A DNA stretch of 64,000 bases from Hydractinia symbiolongicarpus. Lineage: Eukaryota > Cnidaria > Hydrozoa > Anthoathecata > Hydractiniidae. The notes below the pieces were generated by a model that was given only the letters and a program-made list of their open reading frames with translations, did not search any database and was not told the DNA's origin. How positions within the stretch are numbered: position 1 is the first letter of the stretch; each line of letters starts with the position of its first letter. The position numbers and the translations under genes are program-made. Positions 25,354-36,592 of this stretch are shown here, piece by piece. The stretch covers positions 8,744,001 through 8,808,000 of the forward strand of contig NC_079878.1 in the NCBI RefSeq assembly GCF_029227915.1. Reading direction: 5' to 3'.

Positions 25354-25995
25354 TACCTTATCGGTAAAAAAAAGGTCGGTGTAAAAAAAAGTCGGCAAAA
25401 AATTTAGTCGGCAAAAAAGTTAGTCACTTTGCAAAAATTAGTCACTTTTTACCGGTTAATTTTTTTAATATTGGTCACTTATTGCCGACTTTTTTGACAC
25501 CGCTGAATTAAAAGAGAACAAAGATTTTACAACAATCTAATCTATTTCAATAACATCTTTATTAATGATTTTATCAATAATATTTTGGACATCTCCCGGC
25601 TCTCAAATTATTTGCTTTTATCATCTCACGTGGGTTTAAGAGAAAGCTATTGGTTCAATTGGTTCAAACTTAGTGTATACAAAGACATAATATAGCGGAG
25701 CTCCGCTATTTGGTGTATACTCCGTATAATATTGCGGATGAGGCTTCATAAAACGACAAAGTCTAAATTTGATTAGAATCCCTGGAATCACTTTGGAAAG
25801 TCAAAAAACTAAAAAATTGGAGGTTAAAAAGTAATTCAAAAAATCGGCAAATATTACTAGTCGGTAAAAAAAAAGTCGGTAAAAATTTTCGGTCGGCAAA
25901 AAAAAATGTCGGTAAAAAAATTGGTCGGTAAAAAATTTAGTCACCTAGCCAAAATTTGGTCACTTTTTGCCGACTTTTTTTTTACCGATAAGGTA
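25354..25995. mobile_element. Foldback element with GTCGGTAAAA sub-repeats
   Basis: Perfect 20-bp terminal inverted repeats TACCTTATCGGTAAAAAAAA at 25354-25373 and 25976-25995. Inside each end, several direct sub-repeats of GTCGGTAAAAAA, GTCGGCAAAAAA and TTAGTCACTTTTT appear in opposite orientation. The middle (about 25500-25840) is unrelated AT-rich sequence with no coding frame. Confidence 0.65.
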
Positions 25996-27148
25996 GTATA
26001 CCATTAAAAAAACCCAACATACTTCGTTAAGTCATACAAAAAAGGTTATTACAGAATCTCCATAATAAACAGTTCGTAATGCATCATACTATATTTAGTG
26101 CATTGCATACACAGCAACCCTCCCAAAATATTACTCAAAATATAAGAAATCAACAGTCAACAACAACACATAAAGAGAAACATCTACCGCATTATTCCAA
26201 ACCAAAATTATAAAAGATCAGTTTGCTTTGCAGACTCATTAGTAAAAAAACCAATTATTTTTATTTTATGTATCAAGAAAACAGCGCAAATGTGCCTGGC
26301 ATGATAACAATGCAGCATTTTCGAATTTAAAAATCGAATATTTTTCGAGCGATCGTAACGTAACAGATAACATCGATTTAAGTTTGTTTACATGCAGGTT
26401 TATTATAACGACATCAACACTGAATCACCCACTTCGTAGCGTTGAAAACAGTAACAGCGGAAAAATTTCTTTTTACAACTTATATAAGATCTTTTCTATG
26501 ATATACACGATGCATTTTATGGGAATAGTGCTTTTTTTTTCATTTCAGCCTCAATATTCTTAACTTCCAAATCCTATCCTCATTATTCTTATATTCTTAG
26601 CATGGTTATGGCCTGAAAAATATAATAAAATAAAGCTCGCTATAAGTTGGTATAGCTATTGGCAAATTTTATATTTAGAACAAACAATCAAAGTGGGACA
26701 TATTCTTAGGATATTCTTAACTTCTTTACATTGTTATAAAAAAGTGCTTAAAAATATATGTTCAGACTCCAGGACACTACATGGAACTTAATATTTAAGG
26801 GAAAGTTTAGCTCTGGAAAAAACGGCTAAAAAATCGTTATACTCCTAAATTCATTTTTGTACCGGATACTCCAAGCAACGCACCTGCTTGTCTTCTCCCA
26901 GTCGGTCGCTAGCTAGCGTTCTCTGGATAAAAGTCCAATAAGTTTTTAACTTCGATTATTAAAGTTCGCTTCATCCCAAAGAGAATAAATTAAAAATGTA
27001 TAGCTACAACCATCCATAGCCTATAGCAGCACTGTAAGGCTTCGTTCTAGTAAACATAAAATGGAAAATATAGAAGAACAAATAAGCTTTGAGCTAACCT
27101 CGATAAGCAAACACTGGCATGTCTTGTTTGAAATAGATTTTTTCAGGA
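25996..27148. other. Non-coding stretch, no gene seen
   Basis: Only short frames. Loose repeats of ATTCTTA occur at 26560-26720. Nothing else noted. Confidence 0.4.
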
Positions 27149-28193
27149 TTAATTTAAAAAAGAGACAACCTTCTTCGCTTTCTGTTGATAAACAACTTGT
27201 TCTGTGAGATACGGCGCACACATAATAAACCTAGAGTAAAATCAAATTATCCTATCCATAACTACACCGTATGGCTTTTAAAATAAACAATAAATAAACC
27301 CCCGTGTGGCAACCTTTTTTAACTTAATAAATTTTAGCAATGACACGTTTTGGGGAGATTATAATTAGTAAAAATAACTATGATTGACAAAAGCAATTAT
27401 CTGTTTAGAGCTATGTCTGATTTTGCTTATTTGAAAAACTGAAGAACAAAAGCTGAAAAGATTCATAGACGACTTTTTAAACTCTTTCATACATAACCAA
27501 CTTTTTTTAAGTTGGAGGTAAGATTTAAGTATACAATTTGAAATAATTATATAAGTTATCAAATATTTCAAATAATTTTGGTGACTAAGAATAATAGACC
27601 TACTCTTGAGGTATCCAGGGTGCTATTCTAAGTTTATATGATCCTTTGAATCCATTGTAAAAAGTTGTATACTCGTCAATGTACATTACCAGCCCATAGT
27701 TGTGCTACGTCTTGTTGCTTGTTGTTTGAGTTGAATGTCCTAAACCAACTAAAGGGGATAAAATAAGATAAGGGGATAAAGGGGAAACATATGCGTATTT
27801 TAATCAAAATATTTACGTTTTTAAAATATACATTAGCATTAGAGAATTTGTATTTAACAAATGTTTTGAAATTAAATTAAAATGTAATTTATAATCGAGC
27901 CATTATTTTCAGTTTCTCATGGTATATTTGCTTTGTATATTTGCCAATATTTGCTTTGAAAGGCCATGATATGTGATGGTATCTATGATTTTTTGTTATA
28001 TCTACTCTCTGTTTATCCACAAGGGAGTGTAGCAGAACAGCAAACTTACTTACCATTTTAGATCTACAAGATGGTTTTCTGACACATCATAGTTAGTTGT
28101 GATACATTTTGTGGAAACACGGCTGATTGTTTGTTTCAACCTTCTCATTTGCCTCAGCAGCTCACTTCTTACTTGTTTGTTCGATGTTTTCAT
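27149..28193 (-). CDS. Three-exon gene for an 80-residue basic, helical protein
   Basis: Exons in gene order: 28193-28054 (ATG to donor GTAAGT), 27739-27690 (acceptor TTTAG, donor GTAATG), 27201-27149 (acceptor CACAG, stop TAA). The phases match at both junctions: TG plus G makes Trp, G plus AA makes Glu. The spliced frame has 80 codons. The N-terminal third is a basic amphipathic helix (QVRSELLRQMRRLKQTISR). The rest contains ENHLVDLKW and DVAQLWAEQVVYQQKAKK, also helical. No signal peptide or membrane segment. I do not recognise the family. The acceptor of the middle exon has a poor pyrimidine tract and an upstream exon may exist, so the model is provisional. Confidence 0.45.
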
Positions 28194-29230
28194 CGCGCTG
28201 TTTTTTGAATTGTTTCCGCACGTATTCTTTAAAGGATTTATTGTTTACACATCACACAGGTAGTTCTGTTTACAAAAACAGTTTTTTTTATTAAAACTTT
28301 CTTTTTACATTTGGTTTGTTGTGCTCTATGTATCTTCACAGAGGGTCTTTTCACTAGATTCTTGAGTTGCGGGATTAAAAATTATATTTTCCCAATGTTC
28401 GTTGATTTGGCATTTCATTATGGTTTAAGCGCACCACGCTTTTTTTAAAAAAGCACTTTAACCCAGTTACGCGTCTCTTCTTTTGAAATTTTCAAACCTT
28501 TAAACAGAAAAATTGGAGTTGGTGTCAATCAACGTATCCCGTTACAAAAGCAATTAGTTGGACATACCATTGTCGTCTATTTGGATCGACCTGTCCTCTA
28601 CGCACTCAAATTTCCACAGATAAGAAAGAGATGAGTCAGAAAGTGTATAAAAGACAAATACGAAATAAATGAAAAAAAATAATATCTCTTTTTTATTTTT
28701 TCTACCTTATTCATGAGTTTATGAGCTTATACGAGAGCTCTTTTGTTGGGACACAGATCTACATCTTAAATTTGTTTCTTGCCTCTGGACTTACGCAAAA
28801 GAACAAAAAACGTCATCTCGTGTGCTAAATGGCCCTGTTATATCTTTTTCTCATATTAGAGCACTATTGGCGAATTTGCGTGTTACGTAACTATAGAATG
28901 GCCACTTCTAAAAAAGGTCAATGTCATCTTAAATATGTCTTACAAACATCTAAAATGCATATTCTGAAATCTGTTTTCTGACGTCTTTAAAAAGATGCGT
29001 TTGAGAAGATATCAAATGACTTTTAAAAGAGGTCTTTGCTATATACGAGTTTTTTAGCAGAAATCTTTCCTGAGACGTTTGAAGGACGTTTTAAACTGGT
29101 TTATTCTTGTTTCTTCAAGTAGCAAATATTTTTAGGAGGTTACAGGTCTTTTTGCATATGCCTAGTGTGGAGTAATAAGAAAACATAAAGTATTATCTTT
29201 ATTTCCCTGAATATTTCCCTGAATACAATT
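28194..29230. other. Non-coding stretch
   Basis: No exon found. 28940-29100 contains diverged copies of a short motif around GACGTCTTTxAAAAGATG or GACGTTTGAAGGACGTTT. It would hold the promoter of the minus-strand gene at 27149-28193, but no clear element stands out. Confidence 0.35.
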
Positions 29231-29257
29231 CAATTTGAAAAGTAATAATAAAAATAA

Positions 29258-29510
29258 TAACAACAACAACAACAACAACAACAACAAAATAATAGTAACA
29301 ATAACAATAACAATAACAATAACAATAACAATAACAATAACAATAACAATAACAATAACAATAACAATAACAATAACAATAACAATAACAATAACAATAA
29401 CAATAACAATAACAATAACAATAACAATAACAATAACAATAACAATAACAATAACAATAACAATAACAATAACAATAACAATAATAATAACAATAACAAT
29501 AATAATATAC
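29258..29510. repeat. AAC then AATAAC microsatellite
   Basis: About ten AAC triplets (about 29259-29288), then a nearly perfect AATAAC hexanucleotide array of more than 30 units to about 29500. The long Ile/Val, Tyr/Cys, Leu and Ile/Thr frames on both strands here are artefacts of the repeat. Confidence 0.95.
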
Positions 29511-30134
29511 ATATAAGATATCAATTATCATATTTTGCAGTGTCAAAGATCGCGTTAAAAAAGGACGTTAATTTAAAAAGATGTAAGAAAAGGTTGGCAG
29601 GACGATGAAAAGGTTATGAAAAAAAAAATATGATGGTTAGAATTACGATTTTTTGCATCATTTTATTTTACATTTTATTGTTCATACTAACATTTTTGTC
29701 TTTAAGTGGAAGAAAGTAAGTCATCATGCATATAAATAATATGACGTTATCAACAATCAATGATACTTTCCTATTGCTTCTTGTGCTTTTGGCGTTGTGA
29801 TGTTTCATTTGTACTTTGACCTCGTGTAATATTATAGTGTTTGTATGCCCCTTTCATCATCGTTTTGATAAGTTTTCAAAAAATTGCAACTTTATCGTCA
29901 AAGTGTGATATTAATTGAGTAACATATTGTGATGTTGTTATCTTCAATACGCTTAATAGTAAATACTATTTGTGGTGATCTTATTGTGGCAGTAAATTAA
30001 ATGCTATCTAGTAATACATTTCTAATGGAGATGGTATATTTTGTAAGGTCAAAGGTTTCTATCAAAGTGGGGCAATGAGTCGTAGTTTTCTTAATCGTTG
30101 CTACTAATTTCCTGGTGTTACCTGTCTTTTTACG
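29511..30134. other. Non-coding stretch
   Basis: AT-rich sequence between the microsatellite and the SWIM fragment. No supported feature. Confidence 0.4.
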
Positions 30135-30344
30135 CTATAAATTCATATTCTTCGCTCTTTTTACCTTTGCTTCCTTTCGATTGAATAACCAGCTTGAAGC
30201 GTTGTCAATGCATGATGGCGTAGTTAGTCTACAAAATATTGCAGCTTTGATGCGAAATGAAAGAGCTGCTACATGATTACAAGCTCCCAACATTTCTGTC
30301 ATGCATTGGCAGTGCAAAGTTTTAATGGAATCTCCTTTATTCAT
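30135..30344 (-). pseudogene. SWIM-type zinc-finger fragment
   Basis: A 69-codon frame from ATG 30344 carries C12-x-C14-x7-C22-x-H24 (HCQCMTEMLGACNHVAAL), the full SWIM zinc-binding pattern. It continues in the way seen in many invertebrate SWIM proteins (a helix after HVAAL, then a TxPSC.D...W segment). The typical proteins are several hundred residues, so this is a fragment: nothing upstream or downstream continues it. SWIM domains occur in Mutator-type transposases and in a family of uncharacterised invertebrate proteins. A dispersed repeat flanks it (30436-30505), so it probably arrived with mobile DNA. Exon of a larger gene is the alternative. Confidence 0.55.
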
Positions 30345-30435
30345 AGATCATATCCATACTTTCTGTTCCGGTTTACTTACACTCCCCCCCCCCCATTGAT
30401 TTCATTTGTAATTATTAGAAATTACAACTTAATCA

Positions 30436-30505
30436 AGGATATCGTTACAGAAATCAAAGGATACAGTAGGGCTGTTAAAGTAATAAATTGATGTTGGAAT
30501 TAAAC
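30436..30505. repeat. Dispersed repeat, copy 1 (second copy at 38762-38832)
   Basis: AAGGATATC.TTAC.GAAATCAAAG.TTACAG and TTGATGTTGGAATTA are shared in order with 38762-38832 over about 70 bases. Each copy can be read in an open frame but with different downstream stops, so coding is not supported. Confidence 0.55.
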
Positions 30506-30601
30506 AAAACTTACTACATCCCTTGAAAAAATTATTAGAGCTCAGAATACGTTCAGCTATATCTAAAACAGCCACATAAAAATCCACTCCTTTGAAATGA
30601 C

Positions 30602-31087
30602 TACATTAGGAACGAAAATTATCGGACGAAAAAACTAACGGATTTTTTTTTGTCCGAAAAGTTTTCTATCCGAAATTTGTGTCTGCCCAAAGTGTTTTTG
30701 TGCGAATAATTTGGTTTATCTAATTTTTTAAAAAAGGAACAGTGTATAGAAATTATATTAGGGTAATCAGAATAAAATATCAAAAAAACTGCAGTTTTTA
30801 ATTTTATTATTTTAGTTATTTTCACATTTGGTTGAGGTTCTATCTATAAAGTTGGATCTTAAAGTTCCCTTTTTAGATCCTGATTGAATATACACTATAA
30901 ATGGTTCTAGCCTTCTTTTTGTGTTATTTCCCGTAATCATCACTTTTTAAATTTCGGTAAAATTTATTCAAAAGACTTACCCATACATTTTTTGATTTTA
31001 TAAATCTTTTTCCGCTGAAATAAAAAATTGCGTCCGGAAGTTTTTCCATCGAAACATTTTTCGCCAAAAATTTTAGTTCTTAATGTA
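30602..31087. mobile_element. Foldback element with degenerate TIRs
   Basis: The left end TACATTAGGAACGAAAATTATCGG and the right end (complement TACATTAAGAACTAAAATTTTTGG) are inverted repeats of about 30 bases. Internal CCGAAA, CGAATAATTT and GTCCGAAAAG motifs recall the foldback at 25354-25995. About 486 bp, no coding capacity. Confidence 0.45.
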
Positions 31088-31555
31088 CTCAGTTTGTCTA
31101 TTTTTAAATTATTATAAAGTGGACAAAACATGGCGTGGATTAATTTTAAGATTTTTTTAAAAAAATCTAATTCTAAAACGCATGTAAAATTTCACGTTAC
31201 GGAGTTAAATAAAGTTAATGGCGATCTACTTGTGGTAGACCAGTGTATTTACGCCAGAGTTACATTTGCAGAAACTTTAATTTAATTGAAAGCGGACCAA
31301 CAAATTCAAAAAGCAACTACATAATTTGCGTGAGGCGATTACAAGTAATTTACCGACAAAATTATGAGAAAGAAAATTTTAAACCTAGTGAGAACGAAAA
31401 CAGCTTTCGAAACTTTGGCGAAAACGCAAAATATTGGAGTCATTTTTATATTTTCAGTAAAGCCTTCTTAAAATCATCATGTTTAAATCAATAGTTAACG
31501 TAGTTAACGGCAACCTAAAATTGTAATCTAAAACGTAGAAGAGAAGAAGAAAAAT

Positions 31556-31680
31556 TACGCCTTTGAAGAATGTGGACACATTGAAATTAATTTCAACTTG
31601 GGTGTCAATGCAATCAGTATAGTATGAATCACATTTAATGTTGAATTAATTTTAGTGTGTGGATATTATTCAAAGGCGTA
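31556..31680. mobile_element. Short MITE, 125 bp
   Basis: About 40-bp imperfect terminal inverted repeats starting TACGCCTTTGAA and ending TTCAAAGGCGTA, separated by about 40 bases. No clear target duplication. Confidence 0.55.
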
Positions 31681-31840
31681 GTAACTCACAGATCAAAAAC
31701 AGAATATTAGCAACCAATCGATAGTTTATGATGAACATATTTTTGTCACTTTAACCCACAAATCAAAATAAAACGATACAGATGATTTTATAATGCCTCT
31801 CTAATCACATGATAATTGTTTTAACTTCCGATGTAAATCG

Positions 31841-31893
31841 TTGCGTAACCTAACAGCTGAAACGCACCTCATTTCAGCTGTAAGGTTACGCAA
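31841..31893. repeat. 22-bp stem hairpin
   Basis: TTGCGTAACCTAACAGCTGAAA (31841-31862) pairs with 31872-31893 with one mismatch and a nine-base loop. It is unexplained by any neighbouring gene. Confidence 0.6.
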
Positions 31894-33281
31894 AAGTTAT
31901 TCGAAATGTGAATTTTCAAACAAACACCGATGAAATAACAAATGCGCAGATCAAAGTGTTGTTCTATTAGAATTAGACATTAGGGTTTTATTCGGCATTC
32001 TGATTGGTTTAGGGCTTTTAAAGACATGACGATATGAACCAGTATTGCTGTCGTCAAGAATAATTGTAGCTTATAATGTACACAAGCACCAACAACATAT
32101 TTCGAGAAACGTTGATAATTATTTTATGTATAATCATTAAAATACAGTAATCAGAAAATTCAAAATAATCAACAATAATGTCTAAATTGGGCTGTTGATA
32201 TAACCAGATTTAGCGTCAATATTCTGTCCTTAGTTTCTTTAACACAGCTAGTTAACTTATCTAGATAACTACACATTGTCTATAGAAAAGATGAGACGTC
32301 CAGTTTTATCAAAAATACTAATGAAGGGCGACGAATTTGTAACGCAATATTTTCTTCCTCAATTCCACTGTCAATTCTTTCAGCCTTTTAGATGCTCAGT
32401 TAACGTAAAAATCTTCAAAGTCCATTCCATCCAGAGCTAGGTAAAAGGTAGCTTCAATATTTCCTAAAATTAAACCTCGAAAGCAGCGCATTCTCGTGTT
32501 TAAAAATAAAGAAATTTTCAGGTCACATAATTTGTTTACATTAGAAAATCTTATAGGTCATAGAAGACTATTCTAGAAAGAAAAATTAGGCGAAACACGT
32601 ACATAAGATTGGATGGTTAGGGTTACAACAGCATATTTTATTTTTATTTTAAATTTATTTTGAATACATTTCTGAAAATAAAAGATTAGGAAATTAAAAT
32701 TTTTATCTTCAAATACTCCACATACTGTCAACTTCAAGTGCTTATTTTTGAACCTCAAAAAGCAAGAACAAATGTCATGGAATGACATATTTCATGTAAC
32801 CTGTAATATTTTTTTGAAACTTTCTTACCCACCTAAATGAGAAAAATATTCTCATGTACACAAATAGACTACTTCCTTAATTTAAGACATTCCGATTTCA
32901 CACAATTAAAAACTTCTATTTTGATTTATCAAGACGGTGGACATCATTTTTTGTCGGTTACTCATTATATTTCCTGTTTCAAAAAACTGGTATCTAACCA
33001 ACTTGATGACGTCACTTGTTTATTCCTTTTTTAACCAGGATATTATCGGTGGATATTTCCTATTCACACGAACGTATTGTTCTACAAGATTATACCAATA
33101 GCCAAAAACAGCAAGTGCCTTAAAAGAAGTAGAAAAAAATAGCATTTTATATTTTTAGGAAACTGTGTCATTTCCTACTACTCTGTTTTTGCTAAATTTC
33201 ATAATTCATAAAATTTACGAATTCAAAGTTACTAACTATTTGTATGTTCCACTTTACCATAACATAATCAAGAAAAAACGC
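31894..33281. other. Non-coding stretch, no gene seen
   Basis: Only short frames without splice support. Confidence 0.4.
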
Positions 33282-33435
33282 AATGAAGCATGAAAACACA
33301 ATGAAGTATGAAAACGCAATGAAGTATGAAAACGCAATGAAGTATGAAAACCCAATGAAGTATGAAAACGCAATGAAGTATGAAAACACAATGAAGTATG
33401 AAAACACAATGAAGTATGAAAACACAATGAAGTAT
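33282..33435. repeat. 18-bp minisatellite, about 8.6 copies
   Basis: The unit AATGAAGTATGAAAACRC is repeated head to tail with single-base variants. The repetitive SYFIVF and HCVFIL frames on the minus strand come from it. Confidence 0.9.
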
Positions 33436-34468
33436 ACTATAATAAAAACATAAGCACGCTGCATTCCCATTGTAGAAAAATGCAAAAAACATTTTAAATA
33501 AATTTGATTGTGAATTTTTAGTTAATTATTCTAACACTCGGCTTCTCTGAAATGAGATAGTTACCTGCAGCCAAAACTACTCACTGTTTAGAAATGAAGA
33601 AACCATAATGAGGAAATCTTAGAAGATTTTTTTTAGTTATAGTGAGAACTTAAAACTTGCATTAACGTTTCATTTCTGAACAGCTCGTCACATCACAAAT
33701 TGAATTTCTAAAACGTTTGGTATGCTTCCTACTGCACCTTTCTCGATCATATGGTGAAGGAGTAAAAACCCGGACCGAATAGGATTATTATACATAGCTA
33801 GTTTCTAAAAAAACAATAATCAGTGAATTAAATAAACGTGAAGTTTTATCGACTCGTCGGAGATAAAACACATTCATTATGTTCAGATGACATTTCAACA
33901 TGCAGGATATTTTACAAACAATAATTGCTAACTCAGAATATAAAATCTAGCTGCAGAAAAGAATACCACCTACAGGTGTTACGACTGAGATATATAGATA
34001 GATGTGCATATATTTTACATGTCTTGCCTCACAAATATCGAGGGAATACCCTTCTATTTTTTTTATAGACGTAGATGGAATTCTTGTTTTGTGCTACACA
34101 GACCAAAAATTAAAAAAAAGGAAAGACAACACATGGAACTTTGTTTTTTGGAAGAGATAGTTAATGATGAGTCGAGAGTGGTGTTTAGTGGATTTATTTA
34201 TTCCTTGTTTGATTCGCTCAAGATATGAGACATTAGGGGAGAATGAGTTTTGTTAGCTCCTTTGTAGCTTTTAAGGAAGTCTATTTTTTAGTTGCTATAT
34301 TGAGCGATATAAACAATCTCCATATCTCATAGCATACTTCGTTTTTTCAGAAAATTGATCTATTTCATCGTACTCTCAAAAGCTTGAAACAATTAGTTTA
34401 AAACTTGAATTTTCTATGAATATTTTACAGCATTGGAATAGAAAACAAAGTTTGTTTACCTATTTTCA
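33436..34468. other. Non-coding stretch with one doubtful exon
   Basis: At 34069-34228 an acceptor (TTTTTTTTATAG) is followed by an open frame to a stop (CFVLHRPKIKKKERQH, then MELCFLEEIVNDESRVVFSG). It lacks a partner exon and is not called a gene. Confidence 0.25.
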
Positions 34469-34612
34469 TCTATATTATAATGCGCGTATACGCCTGTCCG
34501 TCCGTCTGTCTGTCACGCAAAATGGTAGCTTAGCTGCGCAATAGCGAGAAGCACGCAATGCGGTATAAAAAGGACGGGCGAACCCGTGGATTTTCCACGG
34601 GCTAACGACTAG
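34469..34612 (+). mobile_element. Helitron-like non-autonomous element, complete (144 bp)
   Basis: The 5' end is TCTATATTATAATGCGCG. The 3' end has the hairpin CCCGTGGATTTTCCACGGG, then CTAACGACTAG. The base before is A and the base after is T, matching Helitron insertion between A and T without target duplication. A second complete copy lies at 60677-60822 and parts of a third at 51058-51154. No helicase is present. Confidence 0.7.
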
Positions 34613-34983
34613 TATTGTTAATTTGTATAATCTTTCGTGCAAGCAACATTTAACAGCACAAATTTAAAACAAATCAATTTATAAAAGATGAACTTTCAAT
34701 GAACTTGTCAATACTTGCAGCTTCCCCTTATTTGCCCTCAATTTTATTTCGCTTCGTTGTCTGGTTCCCATTTCGGTTTGTTAGCACGTGAATTGCTTAT
34801 ATATTCTATAACATTTTTACTCGAATCGCGGCCACATTTGCCATAATTTGTTTGGTGATGTTTTAGCGTTTTTTTCCCACAAAAATTTTTAACTAGAGAA
34901 TCAAAAACTCAAAACTTTTTCTTCCACCCCAATCAAGGTGGAGTCTCACAGAGTCAGTAAATAAAATTTGAATCTCCCGTTTT

Positions 34984-35298
34984 TTGAAACCTTGTGGTTG
35001 GGAGGTATTTTATAAGGAAAATGATCTGGAGGCAAACGATGACCTATTGCTATGTTTTTACGAACGAATTAAACTGGCTTCAAGACCTCCGATCCTGCAC
35101 AACAGTTCAGAATGGCAAATTAGTGAATACTGTGTGCGCTGTAAATTTAGAATTTTTACCTGGTTTTTGGGTTTATTTGTTGCAGTATACGGCTTGATGG
35201 CGTATATTATATTCAGTTTCTCCACATTAAGGACAAGAGTTACATCATTAAATGGGTTTATTAATAATCAGCTCAAGAAAACCCGTCACAAACTCTAG
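34984..35298 (+). other. Open frame with one membrane segment, possible terminal exon
   Basis: A 104-codon frame without an ATG near its start; a stop lies just upstream at 34969. It has varied composition and a single hydrophobic segment (IFTWFLGLFVAVYGLMAYII) flanked by CVRCKFR and basic residues. It could be the last exon of a one-pass membrane protein if an acceptor at about 35020 (TTTTATAAG) is used. No upstream exon was found and no family is recognised. Confidence 0.25.
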
Positions 35299-35542
35299 TA
35301 GCTATTTCGCAACAAGCAGGATATTTTTTGGGATCTATTGTTACAATTTCGAACCTTGTTACTAGAAATAAAATTCACAATTTTAAGAGCCAATCAGAAA
35401 AATGTAACAATTGAAAAATATTTAAAATTTTAACCCTATTCATGCCAGGGAGAGGGGCAAAAATATCTACCTGGCTGAAGTTTTGTCATTTTGGTATAAA
35501 AAGACTAGCAAAAATGAACTTTAAAAATTTCAATCAGGTGGT

Positions 35543-36157
35543 ATGTCACGCTCATTCAGGTCTACCTTAAATTTCCTGAGTTCCTTGGTATTAACTTGGT
35601 ATTATTTAGAGTTCGTACATTCATGGATAATCATGGATAGCCATCTAAACTTGAGCTCTCACCTTCAACGAATGTACAGGCGGGTTAGTTCAAGGCTCAA
35701 AATGCTCAAGAAAGTAAGACATAACATTTCACCAATTGTTGCTGAGAAGATATTCACGTCAATGATTCAACCTCTAATTTTCTACTGCTACCCTGTTTAT
35801 GGTGGCATGAGCGATACATGGCGATTGAAATTCGAATCGTTATTTCTGAAAGCAAAATTCATTGTCAAAAATCGTAAAAAATGGCCAACTTTCACAATAC
35901 GACTGAAAAGAAAAATTGTTATTGACGTCTTCAAATCGTTACATTTCGAAACTGATGGGAAATATGTTATGATCAACCACTCGATAAACACTCGAGGAAA
36001 GAACTGTTCGCTTCGGCTCCCATCAATTAAATCTGAAGCTGGGAGGAAATTATCATATTATCAGGGAGCAGTTATTTTTAACTCCCTACCTGTTAGTATT
36101 AGGAAAGAAACTAATTTTAATTTATTTAAAAAACTAATAAACAATTATGATTTTTAA
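35543..36157 (+). pseudogene. 3' end of a CR1/L2-like LINE reverse-transcriptase ORF
   Basis: The recognisable part runs from about 35630 (DSHLNLSSHL) to the stop at 36157. It shows the thumb and C-terminal region usual in Jockey/CR1/L2-type LINEs: SRLKMLKKVRHN, QPLIFYCYPVYGG, an NTRGK...LRLP segment, then FNSLPVSIRK and a final Phe-rich tail. The catalytic palm is missing and the first 80 bases look frame-disturbed, so this is a 5'-truncated copy, the normal state of old LINE insertions. The element's 3' tail is the AAT array at 36542-36588. Confidence 0.75.
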
Positions 36158-36540
36158 ACTTTTCTGGTTCATCCACGTTGTGGGAGGGAACGGTTGACGC
36201 CATCGACACAAACAATACAATTTCCACGTCCTCTCACTGCCAAATGTATGGATTGTGTGATGACGTCATCCGTCGTTTCTTACATCGTGTTTCTTGATAT
36301 GCCTGAAAATTTTTCGCACAAAGTCTTTCACAATATTTTTAATTTTCTCATATATGGTTCTCAATGTTTATTCTCTTAAATTTTTCAATATCCGCGAATT
36401 TTTATTTCTCTCCGTTTAAATCTTACTTCGAAAATTTTATATTTTGTTATTTTTGTTTTACACAGGTCTCTCATTGATAACAGTAACATTTACATATATC
36501 TTGTATATATTATACTGACGTAGATAAACCTGTATAAAGA

Positions 36541-36587
<47 letters not shown>

Positions 36588-36592
36588 TATAA
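36158..36592 (+). mobile_element. LINE 3' UTR and AAT tail
   Basis: Non-coding sequence after the LINE stop codon ends in a run of about 15 ATA/AAT triplets preceded by AAGATGA. This resembles the short-repeat 3' tails of CR1/L2-like elements. Confidence 0.55.

Noticed and set aside
29162-29546. Long open frames of Ile/Val, Tyr/Cys, Leu or Ile/Thr repeats on both strands
   Set aside because: They are direct translations of the AAC/AATAAC microsatellite in different frames.
33282-33435. Regular repeats resembling a CRISPR array
   Set aside because: Units of 18 bp are contiguous with no spacers, and the DNA is eukaryotic; it is a minisatellite.
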